From an uncultured Cryomorphaceae bacterium (GTDB lineage: Bacteria > Bacteroidota > Bacteroidia > Flavobacteriales > Schleiferiaceae), in contig CAJVWI010000010.1 of assembly GCA_913009655.1 (NCBI GenBank), positions 1-64,000 on the forward strand: a stretch of 64,000 nucleotides of DNA. The letters run 5' to 3'. The notes under the pieces are model-generated. The model worked only from the letters and a program-made list of their open reading frames with translations, did not search any database and had not been told where the DNA came from. This document shows positions 1 through 11,314 of the stretch, one piece after another. The position numbers were made by a program, and so were the translations under genes. Every line of letters starts with the position of its first letter. The stretch's first letter is position 1.

Positions 1-1239
1 AAAATGCTCACCAGGCTCCAAGCTTTTTGGAGATCCACCACTTAAGATATTTAATCCAGAATTACTAGTACTCATATTGGAAAAGAGTAAAGGAACATTA
101 CCACTATTCGCAATGATAAATCTTCTCATTGCCTGCCCCCCTCCAACACGATGGACCAAATTAATAGTATCCTCTGAAATGATGAAGTCGGGCTCGGGTA
201 AAGGTGCAGTAGCACCAACTAAACTTGTTATACGGTCAAGAAACTGAGGATAATCAATAAAAGGGTTTCTATTATTCTGGAGTAAAGAAATACCATCGTT
301 TCTATATAAATCCAAGCTATCTGGAAGGTGATTAAAATGCCAATCTCTAAGAATTGATTCTTGGGGAGCATAGAAATTTGAATAATCACCATATCTCAGA
401 ACGAAATAAAGCATAGCCCTGGCGCAATCTCCCTTGTGATCATCTCGCGGTTCAAAAAGGCTTCCCTGACGTTTGCTTCCACCAACACTCCAATTAGGAG
501 TTCCCGAAACTACTCCGAACGGATGGTTACTTCTTGAGCTGTTTGCAGATTGATCCGAAGGGAAAAGATGGTGAATATCATTTTTCATGGGCGATGCAGA
601 ATTGAACTTGCTTTGGGGGAAAGTATGCTCACAATTGATATTATTCGCAACAGCACCCGCTCTTGTATTAAAACTTGCCGACCTTCCAGTATAAACACAT
701 TCAACCATACCGCCGTGATTATCCAAAGTGGCGTACATATTATCTCGCGCTACGCTGTAAGACAAAACGCTATGATTCGTTGAAATGATATTATTTAAGG
801 TAGAACGCAAAGTGCCCTCAGTTAGGTTTTGACTACTCGAATAATATGTTTTAGAATATTGAACCTGAGCCTCAAATTCTAATGCGAATGCCCCTTCATC
901 ATGAGATGTACACAATATCAATGGCAGAATATGCTCAATATTATGACGAGGTGAAAACATGACGGAGATAAACGATGAATCCCCAATAGAAATAATGCTA
1001 TCCGTCAAATGAATTGATAGTACGGTATCACCATAAACTGGAGCTGTTAAAATGGAATATATTTCCAAATCTTCATTTGAAATATTATAAATCCAAAACC
1101 CAGAACTATCAATTTGAAGTTCATTTACTACTCCACGATTAATAGTTTGAGTTTTTAATACCTGGGAATTGCTTGAATATCCTGAGCATATCATCATGCA
1201 GATTAATGAAAGATTGAGGAAATTATTTTTAGTCTGCAT
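1..1239 (-). CDS. Endonuclease I family secreted nuclease (C-terminus runs off window start)
   Basis: Manual minus-strand translation from ATG at 1239: MQTKNNFLNLSLICMMICSGYSS... then ...NMYATLDNHGGMVECVYTGRSASFNTRAGAVANNINCEHTFPQSKFNSASPMKNDIHHLFPSDQSANSSRSNHPFG..., the endonuclease I EHTFPQS motif. Absent from the ORF track because it is open at the window edge. Confidence 0.85.
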   Translation of the reverse strand, partial: MQTKNNFLNLSLICMMICSGYSSNSQVLKTQTINRGVVNELQIDSSGFWIYNISNEDLEIYSILTAPVYGDTVLSIHLTDSIISIGDSSFISVMFSPRHNIEHILPLILCTSHDEGAFALEFEAQVQYSKTYYSSSQNLTEGTLRSTLNNIISTNHSVLSYSVARDNMYATLDNHGGMVECVYTGRSASFNTRAGAVANNINCEHTFPQSKFNSASPMKNDIHHLFPSDQSANSSRSNHPFGVVSGTPNWSVGGSKRQGSLFEPRDDHKGDCARAMLYFVLRYGDYSNFYAPQESILRDWHFNHLPDSLDLYRNDGISLLQNNRNPFIDYPQFLDRITSLVGATAPLPEPDFIISEDTINLVHRVGGGQAMRRFIIANSGNVPLLFSNMSTSNSGLNILSGGSPKSLEPGEHF

Positions 1240-1278
1240 ATTTTTTATTTTAATTCTAATTGTGCAACAAAGGTCGGC

Positions 1279-1286
1279 TATCTTTG
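1279..1286 (+). promoter_or_regulatory. Bacteroidota -7 box TATCTTTG upstream of SRP RNA
   Basis: TTG at 1260-1262, 16 nt, TATCTTTG at 1279-1286, about 8 nt before the RNA 5' end. Confidence 0.55.
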
Positions 1287-1293
1287 CAATTGG

Positions 1294-1384
1294 GCAAGGA
1301 TCTTACAACCAGCTCCTGATTAATCCCCCAGGGCGGAAACGCAGCAAGGGTAGTCGGTCGTAGCGGTGTGATAAGACTCCTTGC
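1294..1384 (+). ncRNA. ffs: Bacterial signal recognition particle RNA (small SRP RNA)
   Basis: Conserved domain IV sequence CAGGGCGGAAACGCAGCAAGGGTA; ends pair GCAAGGA(1294-1300)/TCCTTGC(1378-1384), followed by a T-tract. Confidence 0.9.
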
Positions 1385-1389
1385 CTTTT

Positions 1390-3717
1390 TTATTTCTTCA
1401 CCAACTCCAGTCCTACTTCAATAATATCTTCAATACTAGGTTTTGAGAAATAGTCACCATCACTTCCATAAGCAGGACGATGAGATTTTGAAGTTAAGGT
1501 AACAGGAGCTGCATCAAGAAATTTATAGCCTCCTTGATCCTCAAGTATGTTTTTTAATATAAAGGCAGAAGCTCCACCCTCTATATCTTCATCAACTATT
1601 AAAAGGCGGTTTGTTTTCATTAAGGATTTTGAAATATCCTTATTAAGGTCAAATGGTAATAAAGTTTGGCAGTCTATTATTTCAACCTCAATGTCGTAAT
1701 CTGACAAGAACGATGACGCTTGTTTGGCAAGTCTGCACATTGATCCATATGTAACCATGGTAATATCAGTACCACTTCGTATTGTTTCAACTTTACCAAG
1801 CTCAATATTAAATTCACCAATATTTATTGGCAACCTTTCTTTCAATCGATAACCATTTAAGCATTCAATTACTAACGCTGGCTCATCTGCCCTTAAAAGA
1901 GTATTGTACATACCTGCAGCTTTAGTCATATTTCTAGGAACACAGACATACATTCCCCTTAAAGATCCTAATATCATACCCATAGGTGAGCCTGAATGCC
2001 AAACTCCCTCAAGTCGATGTCCTCTAGTCCTAATTATCAATGGTGCTTTTTGTCGACCCTTACTTCTCCAATGGACAGTGGCGCAATCATCGCTGAGGAT
2101 TTGAAGGGCATATAATAAGTAGTCTAGATATTGAATCTCAGCTATTGGACGCAGCCCGCGCATTGCCATACCTATTCCTTGACCTGCAATAGTGGCTTCT
2201 CTTATACCGGTATCAAAAATACGTGTTTCACCATACGCTTCTTGCATCCCTTCAAGTCCTTGATTAACATCCCCAATTGACCCAACATCCTCACCAAAAA
2301 TTATTAATTCAGGGTGATTCTTGAGAAGGGAATTAAAATTATCTCGCAATACAATTCGTCCATCTACCTCTTCTATCTTTTCATCATAAATTGGGTCAAT
2401 AATTTTTACATGTAAGGCCTTGTTAGAATATAAATATTGGCTGTAAGCCTCTTCGCCTTTTTCAAATTGAAAATTAATCCAATTATTCACAGCAGAAGTA
2501 TCTTTTCCTAACAATTTGGCTCGAACTGCTAACAAACGAACCTCCGATAGAGAGTCTCTCCACATTGCATTTCGATTGCTTTTTAAATTGCTAGCTTCTT
2601 TTGTGAAACCTAATTCGTTTATCCATTCAGAGGCCTGATCTCTAATATTTTGTAGTGGCTTCAAATAATTCTCAAATGCCTCTTTCATGGCGCTTTTCGC
2701 ATTATTTTTAGCTTGAACTTCAATTTCATTTAATTCTTCAGCAGTTATTAAGGAATATTTTTCAATAAAAACTCGAAACTGACGCAAACAATCATATTCC
2801 TTCTCCCAAATTAATCGATCTTTTGATTTATACCTTTCATGTGAACCACTAGTTGAATGACCCTGCGGCTGGGTCATTTCAGTGACATGAAGCAATACAG
2901 GAACATGCTCATTCCTTGCGATTTTTTCGGCTTTTTCGAAAGAAGAGACTAATTCAGTATAATCCCATCCTTTAGCAGTTATTATTTCAAACCCAAATTC
3001 AAGTGTTTTCCCATTTTTTGTCTTCTTTCTCTGAAAACCAGATAAAGCCTTTGAAATGTTTTGCTTTATTGTTTGATGTTTTGCGTGAACTGAGATTCCA
3101 TAATCATCATCCCAAACACATACAACCATCGGTACTTGCATTACCCCTGCAGCATTCATAGCTTCCCAAAAATGTCCTTCAGAGGATGCTGCATTTCCTA
3201 TTGTACCCCAAGCGATTTCATCTCCATTATCAGTAAACTGATTTCTCAAACCTAATTCTTTGTAGATTTTTGATGCCTGAGCCAATCCCAATAAGCGAGG
3301 CATCTGTGCCCCCGTAGGAGAAATATCAGATGATGAATTCTTTTGACTTATCAACTCTAACCAATTTCCCTGTTCATCAAGAGAATGGGTGGAGAAATGC
3401 CCATTCATTTGCCTTCCGCCACTTGAGGGCTCATTATCAATATTTGTATCGGCATAAAGGGAAGCAAAAAAAGAAGTGGGATTCAATTGATCGACTGCCA
3501 TCATGAATGTTTGATCCCGATAATAACCACTTCGGAAGTCCCCATTTCGGAAAACTTTTGCCCATGCAATTTGAGCTAGTTCCTTACCATCACCGAATAT
3601 TCCAAACTTAGCTTTACCCGTTAAAACTTCTTTTCTCCCCAGCAAACTGCATTCGCGGCTCAAAACAGCAAGTTGATAATCATTTTTTATGGAAAGTATA
3701 AAATCAGGGTTATGCAT
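1390..3717 (-). CDS. Fused alpha/beta E1 component of 2-oxoacid (2-oxoisovalerate-type) dehydrogenase
   Basis: 775 aa; N-terminal E1-alpha TPP domain (GDEIAWGTIGNAASSEGHFWEAMNAA) and C-terminal transketolase-like E1-beta domain (IIFGEDVGSIGDVNQGLEGMQEAYGETRIFDTGIREATIAGQGIGMAMRGLRPIAEIQYLDY). Confidence 0.88.
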   Translation of the reverse strand: MHNPDFILSIKNDYQLAVLSRECSLLGRKEVLTGKAKFGIFGDGKELAQIAWAKVFRNGDFRSGYYRDQTFMMAVDQLNPTSFFASLYADTNIDNEPSSGGRQMNGHFSTHSLDEQGNWLELISQKNSSSDISPTGAQMPRLLGLAQASKIYKELGLRNQFTDNGDEIAWGTIGNAASSEGHFWEAMNAAGVMQVPMVVCVWDDDYGISVHAKHQTIKQNISKALSGFQRKKTKNGKTLEFGFEIITAKGWDYTELVSSFEKAEKIARNEHVPVLLHVTEMTQPQGHSTSGSHERYKSKDRLIWEKEYDCLRQFRVFIEKYSLITAEELNEIEVQAKNNAKSAMKEAFENYLKPLQNIRDQASEWINELGFTKEASNLKSNRNAMWRDSLSEVRLLAVRAKLLGKDTSAVNNWINFQFEKGEEAYSQYLYSNKALHVKIIDPIYDEKIEEVDGRIVLRDNFNSLLKNHPELIIFGEDVGSIGDVNQGLEGMQEAYGETRIFDTGIREATIAGQGIGMAMRGLRPIAEIQYLDYLLYALQILSDDCATVHWRSKGRQKAPLIIRTRGHRLEGVWHSGSPMGMILGSLRGMYVCVPRNMTKAAGMYNTLLRADEPALVIECLNGYRLKERLPINIGEFNIELGKVETIRSGTDITMVTYGSMCRLAKQASSFLSDYDIEVEIIDCQTLLPFDLNKDISKSLMKTNRLLIVDEDIEGGASAFILKNILEDQGGYKFLDAAPVTLTSKSHRPAYGSDGDYFSKPSIEDIIEVGLELVKK

Positions 3718-3721
3718 AATG

Positions 3722-3729
3722 CAAAAATA
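3722..3729 (-). promoter_or_regulatory. -7 box TATTTTTG 4 nt upstream of E1 start codon
   Basis: Minus strand reads TATTTTTG-CATT-ATG. Confidence 0.45.
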
Positions 3730-3781
3730 AGGCGACCTTTGCTATTGAATAATGAAACCTTCCTAAAAATACAATCTATTC

Positions 3782-4438
3782 ATGAAATTCTTTATCGACA
3801 CAGCTAACCTTTCAGAGATACAGCAAGCATACGACATGGGTGTCCTAGACGGAGTAACTACAAATCCATCCTTAATGGCTAAGGAAGGTATTTCAGGTAC
3901 TGAAAACATTAAATCCCACTACAGGGCCATTTGCTCAATAGTAGATGGTGATGTTAGTGCTGAAGTTATTTCGACTAATTATGAAGGAATGATTAGCGAA
4001 GGCATGGAACTTGTAAAAATTGATCCAAAAATTGTAGTAAAAGTTCCAATGATTGCTGACGGCGTAAAGGCTATTCGTTATTTCACTGATAATGGAATTC
4101 GCACAAATTGCACTTTGGTTTTTAGCTCTGGACAAGCTCTAATTGCCGCAAAAGCTGGAGCAACATATGTTTCACCATTTATCGGGAGGTTAGATGATAT
4201 CTCAACTAACGGAATAGATTTAATAGAATCGATTCGAGTGATTTATGACAATTATGGATATGAAACAGAAATTTTAGCTGCTTCTGTTCGACACCCAATG
4301 CATATAATTCAATGTGCACAACTTGGTGCTGATGTTATAACTGGTCCATTAAGTGCTATTTCTGCTCTAATTAAACATCCTTTAACTGACATTGGTTTAG
4401 CGAAATTTCTTGCAGACCACGCTAAATCGAATAAATAA
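3782..4438 (+). CDS. Transaldolase / fructose-6-phosphate aldolase family (TalC/FSA type)
   Basis: [36 protein letters not shown]...[32 protein letters not shown]; 218 aa. Confidence 0.92.
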   Translation: MKFFIDTANLSEIQQAYDMGVLDGVTTNPSLMAKEGISGTENIKSHYRAICSIVDGDVSAEVISTNYEGMISEGMELVKIDPKIVVKVPMIADGVKAIRYFTDNGIRTNCTLVFSSGQALIAAKAGATYVSPFIGRLDDISTNGIDLIESIRVIYDNYGYETEILAASVRHPMHIIQCAQLGADVITGPLSAISALIKHPLTDIGLAKFLADHAKSNK

Positions 4439-4440
4439 AT

Positions 4441-5421
4441 TTATCGACGTTTATATTTTCCTGACTTTGTTAAAGGCAAATTTGGTAATTGAATTATTTG
4501 TTTAGGTCTTTTCCATTTGGGGAGAGAACGAAAAGCATTGTTAATTTTTTCCAACTCTGCTTTACTCAGTGGAATACTAAACCATACCATTGCTTCATTC
4601 CAATGATCATCAGGTTTTACTCCAACAAACCCTTCTGGGTGGTCCGGATAAACTATTGACACCTGGTTCTCAACCTGTTCCGGATGAATTTTTTTTCCTG
4701 CACTTATTATTGCTCCATCCAATCTACCTTTCCAGTAAAATGATTTTCGATCACTTGATAATTTTATCCGATCTGTAGTTTTTAACTCAAAAATTCCTCG
4801 GTCTTTTATGCTTACTACCATCGCTCCATTATCAGATGTGATTTCTACTCCTTTCAAGCAATGGTAATTAACTTGTTTTTTTGGATTTATTTCACGGATG
4901 GCAAAATGTGTTATTGTTTCGGTCATACCGAAGGCATGAAATATTTGCGAAGGCACATCTGACAAATAGTTCTCTTGAGTTTTAAGTAACGGAGATCCGC
5001 CTATCAATACAGTTTTTAGATTTTTATAATTATCAGGTGATATTAGAATGGCTTGCTGAGGGACAAGTGCTAAAAAATCTAAGTTTCCTAGCCATTGAAT
5101 TTGCCGTCGCACAGGCAAAACCTGAAAATCCATTTCCCATTCAATTGCCCGAAAAACCATTAATGCTCCACCAATACTTCTAGTACTTAAAGCAAGAGCA
5201 GACCTCATGCCTTTAAAAAAACTAAATTTTTCTGAAGTTGATTTAATACTTGAAATAATCTGATCTCTTGAAAACTCTATCCGTTTCGGCTTACCAGAAC
5301 TTCCACTGGTCTCAAACTCAAAAAATGAATCTGATGATTTCCATTTCGAAATACATTGCTCCACATCATTTATCTCTGATAAAGAACAATCATTGTGAAA
5401 AAAGAAATTCACCTTACTCAA
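4441..5421 (-). CDS. menE: o-succinylbenzoate-CoA ligase-like AMP-binding enzyme
   Basis: FEFETSGSSGKPKRIEFSR P-loop of acyl-adenylate enzymes; FHAFGMTETITHFA; located in men cluster; short (326 aa). Confidence 0.8.
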   Translation of the reverse strand: MSKVNFFFHNDCSLSEINDVEQCISKWKSSDSFFEFETSGSSGKPKRIEFSRDQIISSIKSTSEKFSFFKGMRSALALSTRSIGGALMVFRAIEWEMDFQVLPVRRQIQWLGNLDFLALVPQQAILISPDNYKNLKTVLIGGSPLLKTQENYLSDVPSQIFHAFGMTETITHFAIREINPKKQVNYHCLKGVEITSDNGAMVVSIKDRGIFELKTTDRIKLSSDRKSFYWKGRLDGAIISAGKKIHPEQVENQVSIVYPDHPEGFVGVKPDDHWNEAMVWFSIPLSKAELEKINNAFRSLPKWKRPKQIIQLPNLPLTKSGKYKRR

Positions 5422-6476
5422 AGCATCCAGATATCCCCGTCTATAACCACTGTTTTAGGCGGAGTGTTATTGCTATAAAGACTGCCCGTACCGAAGCCCT
5501 GAAACCCCTCTAAGTCTGGGATAGAACTTGCCCATTGGGCGATTCCTGTTAGTCCTTCATTCCCCTCTAGAGCTGAGGTAATCCACCACTTTATTCCACG
5601 GATTTTGGCACGACTTATCCAATCTTCACAACTCTTGAATCCTCCTAATAGAGATGGTTTCAAAACGATAAAATCCGGTTTGATTCTATCAAGAAGAATA
5701 TCTCTTTGTTTTTTTTCATAAACTCCAATCAAACTTTCATCAAGAGCTATTGGAATTATTCCTTCGCGGGAGACTTTTGCTAGAGCATCAATATCATCTG
5801 TTGCACATGGTTGCTCAATACTATGAATATTAAATTTTTCCATATGTGCCATATTAACCAAGGCTGTTTCGGCATTATAACCACCGTTTGCATCAACCCT
5901 AATCTGAATGTTTGGTTTTTCGTTTCTTATTTTTTGTAAAATACCCAACTCCTGTTCAATCTCTATCGCCCCAACTTTCATTTTTATACATCGATAACCT
6001 TCTATCAAACGCAAATCTAGTTGATCATTTAGAAAACTTTTATCGCCCATCCAAATCAAGCCATTAATAGGTAGACCTATTTCTTTTCTCGTAAAAGGAG
6101 TATCAAATAGATTCCATAATAAATTTGAGTTTTTTAAAGATTTCCATTGCAGCAAAGCCAATTCAATTGCAAAAATAATACTTGGCCATAGTTCATACTT
6201 ATCATACCAATCCTGATCCAGACAATTCTTCTCCGCCCATTCCTCCCATTTTATTGGATCTAAAACTGTTAGCTCTAAACATACAGTCTCAAGTTTCTCT
6301 TCATATTTAGGAAAATCCTCAATACTTAATCCTGGTAATATTCCACATTCTCCACGCCCAGTAACTCCATCATATGTAACTTCAATGAAGTAACATGGCT
6401 TTTTTGTCATTATTCCTCGCGAAGTTCCAGCAGGACGTTTGAATTCATAATTATATCCCCAATATTTTGCATTCAT
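5418..6476 (-). CDS. menC: o-succinylbenzoate synthase (enolase superfamily)
   Basis: RCIKMKVGAIEIEQELGILQKIR...IRVDANGGYN...SIEQP...IALDESL; men cluster context. Confidence 0.85.
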   Translation of the reverse strand: MNAKYWGYNYEFKRPAGTSRGIMTKKPCYFIEVTYDGVTGRGECGILPGLSIEDFPKYEEKLETVCLELTVLDPIKWEEWAEKNCLDQDWYDKYELWPSIIFAIELALLQWKSLKNSNLLWNLFDTPFTRKEIGLPINGLIWMGDKSFLNDQLDLRLIEGYRCIKMKVGAIEIEQELGILQKIRNEKPNIQIRVDANGGYNAETALVNMAHMEKFNIHSIEQPCATDDIDALAKVSREGIIPIALDESLIGVYEKKQRDILLDRIKPDFIVLKPSLLGGFKSCEDWISRAKIRGIKWWITSALEGNEGLTGIAQWASSIPDLEGFQGFGTGSLYSNNTPPKTVVIDGDIWML

Positions 6477-7417
6477 ATTAGTTGAACTAAGGAGTCATTA
6501 TTTAATGAGTCAAAAAGTAATCCTAGTCCCAAAGAAATAGCGAACAAAACGCATGTTATTGCAGCTGGCTTGAGTAAAACATCAAATTCCTTTGGCGATA
6601 CAGCTTTCCACATTTGATATAATCTATAAACTAATGAGGGCGTAAAAAATAAAAAGAGGAAATTAATATTCGACGTTGTCTCATTGTAAAACATAAATAA
6701 TAAAGCTGAAGTAATAGAACTAAAAACCAATAAAGTTTGATAAATACGAGCATTAAAAATTCCTATTTTCATTGCGAATGTAATCTTTCCAGCTTTTTGG
6801 TCCGATTCGTAATCTCTCATATTATTCAAGTTTAAAACTCCTGCAGCCAGAAAACCTATTGAAAAGCTGGGGAGGAAAATTATCATACTTAGACCTTTTG
6901 ATTGAAGTATATAACTACCAACAACTCCAACTGGTCCAAAAAATATTATGACAAATAAATCACCCAAAGCCTTATATCCATATGAAGAACCAAGAGTATA
7001 GCTCCTTGAAGACCATGTTGCCAACAGCCCGATAAGTAAAAAAATAATAAAAATCAATGTGGGTTGTAAAAAACCTCTAGAACCAATATAAGCAGTAATC
7101 GTTGTTAAAATAATTGAAGCCCAAGTAAAAATACTAACCATATATTTCATTTTTGAGATTGAGATTGAACCAGATGCAACTGCTCGAGATTCTGCACCCA
7201 CTGGCCTATGGTCATCTACTCCGCTTAGTCCGTCTCCATAGTCATTGGCTAAATTTGATAGCAATTGATAAGTCGTTGCCGTAAAAAGCATTAACACAAA
7301 CAAAATAAAGTTGAAAGAGCCTTCGTCTGCTGATAATAGTGAACCCAAAACAATACACGAAAATGCCAGCGGCAAAGTCCTCAACCGCAATGCAGAAATC
7401 CAAATTTTAAACTTCAA
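6473..7417 (-). CDS. menA: 1,4-dihydroxy-2-naphthoate polyprenyltransferase
   Basis: UbiA family, [20 protein letters not shown] and [18 protein letters not shown] motifs. Confidence 0.88.
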   Translation of the reverse strand: MKFKIWISALRLRTLPLAFSCIVLGSLLSADEGSFNFILFVLMLFTATTYQLLSNLANDYGDGLSGVDDHRPVGAESRAVASGSISISKMKYMVSIFTWASIILTTITAYIGSRGFLQPTLIFIIFLLIGLLATWSSRSYTLGSSYGYKALGDLFVIIFFGPVGVVGSYILQSKGLSMIIFLPSFSIGFLAAGVLNLNNMRDYESDQKAGKITFAMKIGIFNARIYQTLLVFSSITSALLFMFYNETTSNINFLFLFFTPSLVYRLYQMWKAVSPKEFDVLLKPAAITCVLFAISLGLGLLFDSLNNDSLVQLI

Positions 7418-8229
7418 GGAAAAGTTGGAAATTTATCAAAATCTGGATCTCTTTTCTCAAGAAATGCATTTTTACCCTCTTGAGCTTCATCCATCAAATA
7501 ATACATCAAAGTTGCATCACCGGCAAATTCCATTAAGCCTCGCTGTCCATCTAATTCAGCATTCAGTCCACGTTTAATCATTCGCAGAGCCATAGGAGAT
7601 CGCATCATTATCATTTCGCACCACTCCATTGTCTTTTCTTCAAGTTCGGACTGGGGAACAACTAGATTAACCATACCCATGTCTTGAGCTTCTTTTGCAG
7701 TGTATTGCTTACATAAAAACCAAATTTCGCGAGCTTTTTTTTGTCCAACATGTCGAGCTAGATAAGAACTACCAAAACCGGCATCGAAGCTACCAACTTT
7801 AGGACCTGTTTGACCAAAACGAGCATTTTCTGAGGCAGTAGTTAAATCACAAACTACATGCAAGACATGACCGCCTCCTATTGCATAACCATTAACCATT
7901 GCTATCACCGGTTTAGGAATTTCTCGAATCCGCTTATGCAAATCCAAAACATTTAGTCTTGGCACACCATCTTCTCCTACATAACCACCAACTCCTTTTA
8001 CATTTTGATCACCTCCTGAGCAAAAAGCTTTATCCCCTTGCCCTGTAAGAAGAATGACTCTTATATCCGATCTTTCTCTACAAATATCAAATGCTTCAAT
8101 CATTTGAACATTTGTTTCCGGACGAAAAGCATTGTAAACATCCGGGCGATTAATTGTGATTTTTGCTACGCCTTGATTGAATTCAAATTTTATATCTGAG
8201 TATTCTTTTATTGATATCCACGTTCTCAT
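7414..8229 (-). CDS. menB: 1,4-dihydroxy-2-naphthoyl-CoA synthase
   Basis: Crotonase family; [51 protein letters not shown] typical of MenB. Confidence 0.94.
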   Translation of the reverse strand: MRTWISIKEYSDIKFEFNQGVAKITINRPDVYNAFRPETNVQMIEAFDICRERSDIRVILLTGQGDKAFCSGGDQNVKGVGGYVGEDGVPRLNVLDLHKRIREIPKPVIAMVNGYAIGGGHVLHVVCDLTTASENARFGQTGPKVGSFDAGFGSSYLARHVGQKKAREIWFLCKQYTAKEAQDMGMVNLVVPQSELEEKTMEWCEMIMMRSPMALRMIKRGLNAELDGQRGLMEFAGDATLMYYLMDEAQEGKNAFLEKRDPDFDKFPTFP

Positions 8230-8248
8230 TTTAATAAATAATTTTTAA

Positions 8249-9847
8249 TTATTGCTGAAATCTATCATTCCACATTCTGTCATTGATATTAGAATCTGTA
8301 AAAACTTCTAGCACACTCGATTTCCTTGATTCTATGAAGTCTAGCCATACATTTTCCCAGTCATCAATACTTGCAGCATAAAAATATTCCAATCCTGCAT
8401 AGGAAACCAATTTTTTTACACTGTGATTATGTTTCCATAAATAATGGGTATCATATAATTCGGAATCACCAGCCATTGGTAATCGTCTAAAAATATCTCC
8501 TCCACGATTATTTATAACCACCACCTTAAAACCTTCAGGTACCTCTCTATTTAAAAAGGCATTGCTATCATAGAAAAAAGCTAAGTCACCAGTAATAAGA
8601 ATTGTGCGTTTATTTGATATCCATGCAGATCCTACAGCAGTGGATGTACATCCATCTATTCCACTCGTCCCTCGGTTCGAATAATGTTTCTCATTATTAG
8701 CCCAACCTCCAGCAGCCCATGTGTGGATTCCATATCTCACAGATGAAGAATTTGCCCAATGAATATCCCAATTGTTAAGTCCAAAATTAGAAATGGCCTC
8801 ATGAACCCATAAATCAGACCATTTTTCTGTTTTGCTAACATTTTTTGAAACCCATTTATTTGTCCATGTTTTATCAATTACTGGTGTGTGTTTAATTAAT
8901 GACTCGAGACCGTCTTTATAACTAGATTCCAGAACATACTTAAGATTTCCAAACATATCCGGATGAGGAGAACTAGGTCCGATATGCATATGTCTAACAC
9001 CCTTTAATCTAAATTTAGATTTTTTTGAAACCCAAGCCCCTCCAATAGTTACAACAGCATCCAAAACTATATCGTCCAGAGATCTCCATCCATTATCCAG
9101 ATTAATTACAGCAGTACTTGACAATTGACTCAGATGCTCTCCCGTGACGAGCCAACCTTTAGATTTTATTTTTTCAACGAGATGATTTATCTCTCCCCAC
9201 AGAGGGTTCCATTGGCCAATAATTAGCAATGGATATTTCGCGGCACCAAGCCAGTCGGGGAAAAAAAAGTTATCATTAGAACCAGGTTCTAGTATTTTAT
9301 CCAATTTTATAGAAATATTTTCATTAAAAATAGGCTTACCATAAAGCGGTTCTTTTATTGGGACATTAATATGAACTGGCCCATTTTTCAAATGATATAA
9401 AGCTTGAGTTACTCTATCTATATTTTCCTGAATAGAAATTTCTGGGTCTAAAAGAGCAGAGGCCCGAATATGACCCTCATAAATTTTCTCTTGTCTTACC
9501 GATTGACCATGTCCATTATCGATGAGTTTCTTAGGGCGATCTGCTGTAATAACCAACAACGGAATTCTTTGATAAAAAGCCTCAGCAACTGCTGGAGCAT
9601 AATTTAAAGCTGCAGTTCCGCTTGTAGAGACTAATGCGACTGGCATCTGTGATTTTATTGAGACACCTAAGGCGAAATAGCCCGCACTCCTCTCATCTAA
9701 TATAACCGCGTTAGGACACTCAAGAGATGAAAAAGCTTCCATCAAAGGAGCATTCCTACTGCCAGGCGACCCAACCCATGCTGATAAATTCAGTTCCTCA
9801 AGAATCTTACTTAAAACTGCTGAAATGGGTTGGAAATCTTTTGTCAT
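8249..9847 (-). CDS. menD: SEPHCHC synthase (2-succinyl-5-enolpyruvyl-6-hydroxy-3-cyclohexene-1-carboxylate synthase)
   Basis: GSPGSRNAPLMEAF...DERSAGYFALG...VSTSGTAALNYAPAVAEAFYQRIPLLVITADRP. Confidence 0.93.
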   Translation of the reverse strand: MTKDFQPISAVLSKILEELNLSAWVGSPGSRNAPLMEAFSSLECPNAVILDERSAGYFALGVSIKSQMPVALVSTSGTAALNYAPAVAEAFYQRIPLLVITADRPKKLIDNGHGQSVRQEKIYEGHIRASALLDPEISIQENIDRVTQALYHLKNGPVHINVPIKEPLYGKPIFNENISIKLDKILEPGSNDNFFFPDWLGAAKYPLLIIGQWNPLWGEINHLVEKIKSKGWLVTGEHLSQLSSTAVINLDNGWRSLDDIVLDAVVTIGGAWVSKKSKFRLKGVRHMHIGPSSPHPDMFGNLKYVLESSYKDGLESLIKHTPVIDKTWTNKWVSKNVSKTEKWSDLWVHEAISNFGLNNWDIHWANSSSVRYGIHTWAAGGWANNEKHYSNRGTSGIDGCTSTAVGSAWISNKRTILITGDLAFFYDSNAFLNREVPEGFKVVVINNRGGDIFRRLPMAGDSELYDTHYLWKHNHSVKKLVSYAGLEYFYAASIDDWENVWLDFIESRKSSVLEVFTDSNINDRMWNDRFQQ

Positions 9848-10818
9848 TACCCTACGATAACACGCTCAAGTGTTTTTAGTTTTTCTTCAGTCTCAACCCA
9901 TTCATCTTTTGCATTAGATTTACTTGTTATACCAGCTCCCGCATAGCAAATAAGACCATCTCTTCCAATCTCCATGCACCTGAGGTTAACATAAAATATG
10001 GAGCGCTCGTCATTATTCCACCCAAAATAGCCTGAATAAAAGGATCGATTATAATTTTCATGCTGAAGGATAAAGGCCATGGACTGAGCACGAGGAAGGC
10101 CACCAACTGCTGGAGTTGGATGCAGTGATTTTATCATCGTAATTGCCGCACCCATTGGACGTACAGCTTCAATTGAGGAGCATAAATGCTCAACAGGCCC
10201 AGCAGTAAGAATTTTTGGACCATCAACACTTATTTTTTTGCAACCTAAAGCATCAAGCATGTGAACAATATCCCTCGTAACGAGGTGCTGTTCTTCTCGT
10301 TCCTTGATGCCCCATCTACCTTCTGAATTCACTGGTCTTGTTGCAGCAAGACTCATTGTTTTAAGATGTTTACCATTAAGCTCTAAAAGACACTCAGGAG
10401 TTGCACCCATCCAAAGAGAATTTCCATCTATTGATATAAGATAAATTGTTGCTAAAGGATATTCTCGACATAATCTTTCGAAAACATTTGTTGGAGATAC
10501 CGAAGTTAATTTATGGGCCTTGGTTCGAGAAAGAACAACCTTTTCGAGGACTCCATTGGAGCAAACTTCAGAAGCTTGAGAAACAACTTGCAAAAAATCA
10601 TCGTAATTGTGAGAGTCTTTCGGATAAATATTTGGCAAGGCGTTTGAAATTAATTTTTCACTGACCCATTTTGAGCAATTTTTTAAAATGATATCCGTAA
10701 TCAAAAGCTGAATTAAGCGGCCATCAAATTGCGAAAAATAAAAATCCCCTACAGGGCTTTCAAAAAGTGAAAACACTCTTGATTCTTTTCCAGGTTCACG
10801 GATCCAGGCAAATGACAT
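9847..10818 (-). CDS. menF: Isochorismate synthase
   Basis: Chorismate-binding domain: EKVVLSRTKAHKL...LATRPVNSEGRW...HLCSSIEAV...SLHPTPAVGGLPR...YSGYFGW. Confidence 0.85.
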   Translation of the reverse strand: MSFAWIREPGKESRVFSLFESPVGDFYFSQFDGRLIQLLITDIILKNCSKWVSEKLISNALPNIYPKDSHNYDDFLQVVSQASEVCSNGVLEKVVLSRTKAHKLTSVSPTNVFERLCREYPLATIYLISIDGNSLWMGATPECLLELNGKHLKTMSLAATRPVNSEGRWGIKEREEQHLVTRDIVHMLDALGCKKISVDGPKILTAGPVEHLCSSIEAVRPMGAAITMIKSLHPTPAVGGLPRAQSMAFILQHENYNRSFYSGYFGWNNDERSIFYVNLRCMEIGRDGLICYAGAGITSKSNAKDEWVETEEKLKTLERVIVG

Positions 10819-10835
10819 TTTATAATCTCTTATTA

Positions 10836-11255
10836 TTATTTTTTAGGTATTATGACATTTGTCATTTTGACGAATGAAATAAGTTTATTATCATCATTCG
10901 TTATTCGTATTTCTAACACATGACTTGTTCTTCCTTTATGAAGGAATTTCGCTTCTGCATAGACATACCCACCGGTAGCACTTTTAACATGATTAGCAGC
11001 TATCTCTTGACCCACTGCTATAAAGCCGTCTGGGTCATCTAAAAATATGTTCGATGCGGCACTGCCTATCGTCTCGGCAAGGGCAAGTGTTGCTCCTCCA
11101 TGGAGAATTCCAGCTGGTTGAAGATGATTTGATGTAACGGGCATTTTACCTCGCAAGACCTGGTTATCCTTGCTAGTGTATTCAATGCTTAACGTTTCCA
11201 TAAGAGTACCAGAGCATCTCTCATTCATTATGTGAATTATTTCCTCATCAGTCAT
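10836..11255 (-). CDS. Hotdog-fold (PaaI-like) thioesterase, likely DHNA-CoA hydrolase
   Basis: [25 protein letters not shown] motif; first gene of men cluster. Confidence 0.8.
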   Translation of the reverse strand: MTDEEIIHIMNERCSGTLMETLSIEYTSKDNQVLRGKMPVTSNHLQPAGILHGGATLALAETIGSAASNIFLDDPDGFIAVGQEIAANHVKSATGGYVYAEAKFLHKGRTSHVLEIRITNDDNKLISFVKMTNVIIPKK

Positions 11256-11256
11256 C

Positions 11257-11286
11257 TTGCAAAGATACGCGAAGGCATTACCTTTG
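11257..11286 (+). promoter_or_regulatory. thrS promoter TTG-19-TACCTTTG
   Basis: TTG 11257-11259, 19-nt spacer, TACCTTTG 11279-11286; ATG at 11315. Confidence 0.65.
11260..11267 (-). promoter_or_regulatory. -7 box TATCTTTG of thioesterase/men cluster, 4 nt from start codon
   Basis: Minus strand reads TATCTTTG-CAAG-ATG. Confidence 0.5.
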
Positions 11287-11314
11287 TAATTCGAACTTCA
11301 TTTGTATCGAAGCA